Part shown: positions 58,568 through 64,000 of the stretch, piece by piece
How the letters are laid out: each line of letters starts with the position of its first letter
Position numbering within the stretch: the stretch's first letter is position 1
Assembly (NCBI GenBank): GCA_963691705.1
Contig: OY829542.1
Span: 52,183,002 to 52,247,001 of the forward strand
DNA length: 64,000 nucleotides
Reading direction: 5' to 3'
Source: Viola odorata
Lineage: Eukaryota > Streptophyta > Magnoliopsida > Malpighiales > Violaceae
Program-made: the position numbers and the translations under genes
The notes under the pieces: model-generated
The model's database searches: none
The model's input: the letters and a program-made list of their open reading frames with translations, nothing else
Told to the model about the DNA's origin: nothing

Positions 58568-59490
58568 GGCCGCAAACGCGTGGCGTTTGGCCGAGGGGGC
58601 TGCACGTGGAGGAGCTAGGGGAGGCATGATGATGGCTGAACGGGGTAGAGAGCTACGAGCTCGAGCTAGGAAGCGATGGGAGCAGGTGGCTCGGGCGAAA
58701 ATTGCTTCGCTGCACGTTCCTGTCACTGTTCATGTGCATTATGCACATTAATTCAAGGGCCTTTGATTTGGTTGACTTTCGTCAGTTGACCAGATCAATG
58801 GCCATGATCAAATGGCCTTTCATCTGATTTAAATGGCCTCGAGCCGAGTTTCGCGGGCAAACGTTCCGACTTTTCGAGCCGAAGGTACTGGCGCGTAGAG
58901 AAAAATACGCCGGTTTTAACCGTCTACAGCGAATGATGAGAATTCCTCGTTTAACGTGTTTATTTTCACGTTCAAAAACGTGAAATGTTTGAACGGAAAA
59001 ATAATAACGTTACGCCGAAAATTACACGAGTCGCTGTAGACCGTTGCGTCCAGAAAAAAATCTAGCAACTAGTTGATGGAAAACATTTTGAAGTCAAGCT
59101 GTTGTCCGAGCGAACTTACTCGGGTCCAATAAAAGCTCGACCGTAAATAATAATAAAAAATAAAAATACTAAAAAAAATGTGCTAAAATATTAAAAATCC
59201 TAAAAATCATGAGATGACCTAAAACGAAGAATAATTTAAGAAACGACTGCCGGATAATTAAAAATGTGATTTTTAAGGCTAAAAATAATAATGATAATAA
59301 TAATGAAAATACTTGACGAAAAATTAAAAATGCGACTTCGAAAGCTGACGATGCTAACGATGATGCTAAAATGCAACGAAACACCTAAGAATGCTAGCGA
59401 CATTAAATCAACTGAAAATGACTGTAAATTAACTAAATAACAGAAATGCTAAAATTAAATAAAAATGGCGTCAAAATTCGGGTATCAACA

Positions 59491-59540
59491 GTTGCCCCCT
59501 CTTTACTGCCTTATCGAAGTATTTGATAAGCAGTAAAGAC
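59491..59540 (-). promoter_or_regulatory. Element B polypurine tract with adjacent stem-loop
   Basis: The arm 59500-59515 (tctttactgccttatc) pairs with 59525-59539 (gataagcagtaaaga), with one bulged base and a 9-nt loop. The tract next to the LTR (gttgccccctcttta on the plus strand) lies partly in the stem, and gttgcccc is repeated on both sides. Same layout as 15389-15457 in A. Confidence 0.75.
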
Positions 59541-59579
59541 AGTTGCCCCTAGATATCCGAATTTTGGTGACACGGCAGG

Positions 59580-60360
59580 TCTTACCTCAAACTTACAGTG
59601 ATGAGGTCGCTCTGGGAGGAGGTAGTTGCTTGATGTCGCTCTGGGAGGAGGAGATTGATTGATGTTGTTACTGGGGATACCAGGTGCTTGCTTGACGTCA
59701 CTCTGGAAGGAGATAGGTTATGGATCCGGGGATGGAAAGTAATTTTACGAAAATGTAAACGGCAGCCTCACTGGGGGGATGATCACTTGACATGTGACTG
59801 ATGTTGCTTCGGAAGATAATGCGCGATTCGTAGAAGTATGAATGATTTGTCCTAATGATGTCACTCTAGGAGGAGGAAAATAATTATGCAGAAATGTAGA
59901 ATTGTATGAATGATGTTGCTCTGGGAGGGGAAGAAATGCTAAGGTTGAAAAAGGTAGAACTACGCTATGCTATCACTCTGGGAGGAGAAGAAATGCTACG
60001 CTGGAAACTAAACCTATGATGTCACTCTGGGAGGAGAAGAAATGCTTGATGCTGAATACTAAATGCTGTCACTCTGGGAGGAGAAGAAATGCTAAGGCTG
60101 AAAACTAAATGCTGTCACTCTGGGAGGAGAAGAAATGCTAGGTCGGAATCTAAATGCTGTCACTCTGGGAGGAGAAGAATGCTAATGCTTTTGATGGTGT
60201 TATTTGGTGATGAGGGAATTGATGTTGGCACTGGGGATAAAAAGTGTTTACAAAATTGATGATGTTGTTCGTGGATGTCACTCTGGGAGGAGATGGTTGG
60301 TTGATGTCACTCTGGGAGGAGGCATGCCTTTGATGTCACTTTGGGAGGAGGCATGCTTTA
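59580..60360. repeat. B 3' region, repeat block 1
   Basis: At least a dozen copies of 'gtcactctgggaggag' or close variants. Between 60005 and 60180 they form a regular array of about 48 bp (tgctgtcactctgggaggag, then agaaatgctaa). Confidence 0.85.
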
Positions 60361-60720
60361 AATTCTAGTCTGGGCGAGGCTATCGCATTGCTTGATGATG
60401 GAATGAAAAATGAGGTTGCATGTCGGTGCGAGGCTATCGCTCTTCGGACGATGATGTGGAAATACGGATAAAGGTCCGTGTGAGGCTATCGCTCTCCGGA
60501 CGTCGTCGTGGTGATGTGAATGAAGGTCCGTGCGAGGCTATCGCTCTCCGGATGTTGACGTGGCAATGTAAATGAATGTCCGTGTGAGGCTATCGCTCTC
60601 CGAGTGTTGACGTGGCAATGTAAATGAATGTCCGTGTGAGGCTATCGCTCTCCGAGTGTTGACGTGGCAATGCGGATGAAGGTCTGTGCGAGGCTATCGC
60701 TCTCCGGACGCTGGCGCTGA
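60361..60720. repeat. B 3' region, repeat block 2
   Basis: Six units of about 60 bp with 'gtccgtg.gaggctatcgctc' and 'tccg..tgttgacgtggcaatg'. Two neighbouring units near 60590 and 60650 are identical over most of their length. Confidence 0.85.
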
Positions 60721-60959
60721 AATGTAGTCACTCAAGGAGGAGTTATTCAGATATGCAGAAAAGTAGTCGCTCAAGGAGGAGTATTTTTAGATAGACGAAA
60801 AAAAGTAGTTGCTCACGGAGGAGTGATAATTATGCAGAAATATAGAATTATGTAAATGAGAGTTGTAACGTACCTTCGCTCGGATATTGATTGACGACAA
60901 CATACCTTTGCCCTGATGTTGATTTGATATTTGGGGTGACTGTTTATGAATTTTCAAGA
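60721..60959. repeat. B 3' region, repeat block 3 and spacer
   Basis: Three copies of 'gtagt.gctca.ggaggagt' (60724, 60764, 60806), followed by about 130 bp without repeats or a gene. Confidence 0.7.
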
Positions 60960-61870
60960 TATGGTGTGGGGACGTGACCTGACACAACAGTAACAGATGA
61001 CATGTGCGGACGTGACCAGACACAATATTAACAAACGCGATGTGGGGACGTGACCCTTCAACGCTTAACAGACAATATGCGTGGACGTGACCAGACACAA
61101 CCTTATCAGACGACATGCGCGGACGTGACCAAGCACATTTTTAGATGACACGATGTGGGGACGTGACCCTTCACAACGTTTAACAGACAATATGTGCGGA
61201 CGTGACCAGACACAACATTATCAGATGACTGTGCGGACGTGACCGGACACAGCATTAAAAACACGATGCGGGGACGTGACCCTTCAACGCTTAACAGACA
61301 ATATGCGTGGACGTGACCAGACACAGCATTATCAGACGACATGTGCGGACGTGACCGGACACAGCATTAAAAACACGATGCGGGGACGTGACCCTTCACA
61401 ACGCTTAACGGACAATATGTGCGGACGTGACCAGACACAACATTATCAGACGACATGCGCGGACGTGACCGGACATGACATCAACAACACGATGTGGGGA
61501 CGTGACCCTTCAACGCTTAACAGACAATATGCGTGGACGTGACCAGACACAACCTTATCAGACGACATGTGCGGACGTGACCAAGCACATTTTTAGATGA
61601 CACGATGTGGGGACGTGACCCTTCACAACGTTTAACAGACAATATGTGCGGACGTGACCAGACACAACATTATCAGATGACTGTGCGGACGTGACTGGAC
61701 ACAGCATTAAAAACACGATGCGGGGACGTGACCCTTCACAACGTTTAACGGACAATATGTGCGGACGTGACCAGACACAACATTATCAGACGACATGTGC
61801 GGACGTGACCGGACACAATATTAACAACACGATGTGGGGACGTGACCCTGCACAATGCTTGACAGGTGAC
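60960..61870. repeat. B 3' region, repeat block 4: ACGTG array
   Basis: About 24 copies of ggacgtgac in about 900 bp, mean spacing about 37 bp. They form a three-part unit (g.ggggacgtgaccctt / gcggacgtgaccagacaca / gcggacgtgaccggacac). A higher-order duplication of about 451 bp is visible, the block at 61107 being repeated at 61558. Confidence 0.9.
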
Positions 61871-62120
61871 AATGCTAAACAGATGGTATAAAGGGAAAGC
61901 AAGTCTCACCTTGAACTTACCGTATGAACTAAAATGGAGAGCGGTCGACCATGAGGGAACGTGATCTGCCACATGAAGTTGATTTGGATGTGAGGGAGCG
62001 TGATCCACCACACGAAGTTGATCTGGGTGTGAGGAAGCGTGATCCACCACACGAAGTTGATTTGGGTGTGAGGGAGCGTGATCCACCACACGAAGTTGAT
62101 TTGGGAGTGCTAACGTACTC
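61871..62120. repeat. B 3' region, repeat block 5
   Basis: Four units of 39 bp between about 61955 and 62110 ('gagggagcgtgatccaccac' then 'acgaagttgatttgggtg'), the first diverged. Confidence 0.85.
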
Positions 62121-62959
62121 CATTTGATTGGATTTTGATAAAATCCAAGATGGCGAGGGCTTTACAACGATGTTGTCATCGAAGACCCATGGTTGAGGTT
62201 TCACTGGAGCATATCTGTATCCTTCAAATTGAAAGGAAGCAAACACGAAGCAGCAACAGATGGAAAATGAAAGAACAATTGACCTATGTGAGAAATATCA
62301 AATATTCCTACATTTATCCCATGGCTTGCCCCCACATTTTTTGTTTGGAATGAAAATGATTTCTTTGTTTAAGAAAATAAATTCAAGCCTTTTTCTCTTT
62401 TCTTTTTTTTTGGATAAAAATGTTCGTTCAGTTTTCGTTATATGAACATGATTGATTTAAGTCTAGATAGCATCTACGTCTTGTTCAAGAAATAACGACC
62501 TCAAGGACAAGACTTTCCCACAACATGCAGCCGTACGCAATCCTCACCTGATATTAGTGTTTGCACTCACGCTCTGAAACAAGGTTAAGTATTTTTACGC
62601 TCATAAAGATGCAACTAACATGATACATAATTTTCAATTCGCAATGTCAATCCGAGTGAATAGACTTCAAATGAAGATGCACATGCATGGGCGTTCTAAT
62701 AATCGATAGGACTTTTACGAAAAAGAATGAATGGACATGAAATGTCCGGAAAGGAGCTTGTTTTGGGAAAGGATTGCTTTGTTAAGGAGTTGGAAAGTTT
62801 TTGATGAGTGATGCTTTGCTGATTGGCCAGGATGAGGGCGAGGTGCGCGATTCTTTTCGCTTTTTGCTGGGGATGCTTGCTTGACAGAGTGCGTGAGCTC
62901 TGGGATCCTTGCTGGGGGTGCTTTCCGTTTGGCCAGGGGCCCTTTTCTTGAGTCTTCGT

Positions 62960-63190
62960 TGGGGAGTGTCGTCGCTGTTCCTTTTGCGCCTCACTACTTG
63001 AGTTGGCCTGGGGCCCCTTTCTCTTCTCGGGTTCTTACTAGGGATGCTTACTTTGAGATTCCTCGAGTTAGCCTTGGGCCTCTTTTGCTCGAGTTCACTG
63101 GGGAAGGTTGCTTTGAGATTTCTCGAGTTGGCCTTGGGCCTTTTTGGCTCGAGCTTACTGGGGAAAGTTTTCGTCGAGATTTCTCGAATT
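62960..63190. repeat. Three to four units of about 59 bp
   Basis: Units share 'tcgagtt.gccttgggcc' and 'ctcgag.t.actggggaa.g' (63064, 63123 and weaker copies before and after). An accidental lysine-rich antisense frame crosses them. Confidence 0.75.
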
Positions 63191-63254
63191 GAGTTGTCCC
63201 CGGGCTGTGCTTGCTTTGTCTCTTCGATTGTTTGTATTATTCGAAGGTCTCTGA

Positions 63255-63395
63255 GCATTTTCTTTCTTTTCTTTTCTTTTCCCTTTTCCCCTCTCTCTTT
63301 TCTTTTCTTCTTTTTTCTTTTTTTTTTCTTTTTTTTTTTCTTTTTTTTTTTTTCTTTTTCTCTCACTTTTTTTTTTATATTCCCCCCCTTTTTTA
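63255..63395. repeat. Pyrimidine (T/C) tract
   Basis: About 140 bp almost wholly of T and C on the plus strand, with long T runs. This is the source of spurious Lys/Phe-rich frames. A comparable T tract lies in D at 53175-53235. Confidence 0.9.
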
Positions 63396-64000
63396 TTTGA
63401 TTTGAAATGCAACAGAGCAGAGCAAGCACAACCTTCGTCTTGATCTCTTCCCCCTTCTGTCTTGAGGCCTCGGCCTTCGTCATTGCTGTTTCTTCGGTGT
63501 TGGTCCTTAACGATCTCCTGGTGACCTTTTCCGTCTCCTTCCTCGTGTTCTTGGACTTGACGTGCTCATGCTTCCGGCTGGCAATTTTAGCTGAAACTGC
63601 TCTTTGGCTCCCGGGGTATGAGTGATAGTGAAGGTTTGGGGGAGTGATGACATTTATGGTGGAAAGAGGGAAGAAATGAAAAAAAATGAAGAAGATCGTA
63701 AAAGTCCCACGTCATTTTATAGCTATCCCATGTCTAATTGCGCATGTACCCTGGATATTATGCGAATTCAACTAGTATCTAGTCAGGCACTTACACTCAT
63801 GAAAGAAACAAGGCATAAAGGCCCAAAATACTCACAGGGATATGTTTTGTGATTGCTTACGGCTAGATGTGCCATGGATATAAGAGCTAACAGACAAAAT
63901 CATGTATGTTTCATATAATTTCTAATGAACGCACAAGTCATCCATGTCGTGATAAAGTGATGAATATGCTTGCCAAAAAAAGAAAAAAAAAAAAAACGTT

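Larger units (their letters stand above)
55522..59490 (-). repeat. Element B 3' LTR (3969 bp)
   Basis: Shares with the A LTR the terminal bases and an internal block near the U5 end (ggtgttaggcacccgagtc at about 55761 versus its reverse complement in A near 3705). It holds a 54-bp tandem array (56337-56990), a roughly 90-bp array (57129-57640) and a GC-rich promoter-proximal part (57950-58720). Frames in it are products of the repeats or GC bias. Confidence 0.85.
34695..64000 (-). mobile_element. Element D: gypsy-like LTR element, 3' part, interrupted by C and B
   Basis: An LTR with TG...CA ends (34695 to 52510, split by C) is followed on its right by a purine tract in minus-strand sense (TGGGGGAATT ahead of TGATATGG). 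The right-hand part is therefore the element interior read right to left. That interior has a long non-coding stretch and a 425-codon minus-strand frame, then is cut at 55522 by B. The other LTR and gag-pol are outside the window. D entered the MULE frame at 34694/34695. Its non-coding words (cccccagactgcccattgctcgccctcgagc, ggttgcctcccacgaagcgcc; quoted in parts) recall 3' regions of large plant gypsy elements. Lineage is uncertain, perhaps Athila-like. The true right end is not visible. Confidence 0.65.
55522..64000 (-). mobile_element. Element B: Ty3/gypsy LTR retrotransposon, 3' part, related to A
   Basis: A 3.97-kb LTR (55522-59490), read right to left, starts TGTTGATACCCGAATTTTG and ends GGGGCGCGACA, close to the ends of the A LTR. 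Its inner edge touches a purine tract almost identical to that of A (cagtaaagagggggcaac). The interior to the right is about 4.5 kb of tandem repeats and other non-coding DNA; gag-pol and the 5' LTR are beyond the window. The left flank gaact (55517-55521) should be the target duplication. It lies inside element D. Same lineage as A, with a different LTR body. Confidence 0.85.
62121..64000 (-). other. B interior, non-coding block resembling that of D
   Basis: No convincing gene. Landmarks in the same order as in D 52510-53950: 'gcaatcctcacc' and 'gtgtttgcactcacgctc' at about 62538-62575, 'cgagtgaatag...cacatgc', a pyrimidine tract, 'ataagagctaacagacaaa' at about 63879 and 'gcacaagtca' near 63931. 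It could be B or a separate D-type fragment adjoining it. Confidence 0.5.

Noticed and set aside
59580..62120. Regularly spaced repeats resembling a CRISPR array
   Set aside because: Spacers are themselves repeated, unit lengths vary, the host is a plant, and the block is the tail of an LTR retrotransposon.
62782..63483. 233-aa lysine-rich minus-strand frame
   Set aside because: It comes from a pyrimidine tract and about 59-bp tandem repeats; composition is low-complexity and there is no domain.

Overview
This window is nuclear DNA of a flowering plant, most likely a eudicot. The evidence is a relic cluster of receptor-like kinase genes (LRK10L type and LRR subfamily XII type, with plant introns), a Mutator-like transposase with the plant PB1-like/DBD/MULE/SWIM order, a hAT element with 8-bp target duplications, and several large Ty3/gypsy LTR retrotransposons with the dual RNase H layout of the Tat/Ogre lineage. 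The species cannot be named from the sequence. I see no clearly intact host gene; most of the 64 kb is nested mobile DNA.

Layout. (1) 1-566 and 19523-19790 are two halves of one minus-strand LRK10L kinase pseudogene. They are split by a hAT element (575-19514, TSD atatggtc). Inside the hAT is an apparent solo LTR, element E (654-19011). Inside E is an almost unmutated gypsy element, element A (1293-18084, LTRs of 2626 and 2627 bp). (2) 20336-28124 holds three minus-strand pieces of LRR-RLK genes: an N-terminal stub, a kinase stub, and a near-complete but frameshifted gene. (3) 28125-32097 is AT-rich intergenic DNA and the leader of a MULE. (4) 32098-34694 is a decayed MULE transposase, cut at 34695 by element D, a minus-strand gypsy-like element running off the right edge. 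(5) Element C (35142-51189, TSD acggt, 537-bp LTRs) sits in the 3' LTR of D. (6) Element B (from 55522, minus strand, 3.97-kb LTR) sits in the D interior and also runs off the window.

How the parts work. Element A carries a DUF7745-like coiled-coil protein upstream of gag, then gag-protease-G-patch, then RT-RNase H-archaeal-type RNase H-integrase, joined to gag by an in-frame intron. Element C carries a broken sense gag-pol and a 7-kb antisense module downstream. That module has two paralogous spliced genes (727 and 725 aa by my splice model) and two smaller ORFs; three of the four have recognisable TATA-like boxes. B, and to a lesser extent A and C, hold long tandem-repeat zones between pol and the 3' LTR. 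D and E carry a dispersed quasi-palindromic 16-mer (consensus CGTCTAGGGCAAGACG) in their LTRs and, in D, also inside a reading frame. A and B share a stem-loop directly before the polypurine tract.

The best candidates for something poorly described are the duplicated antisense gene module of C, the dispersed palindromic motif of D/E, and the conserved pre-PPT hairpin of A/B.
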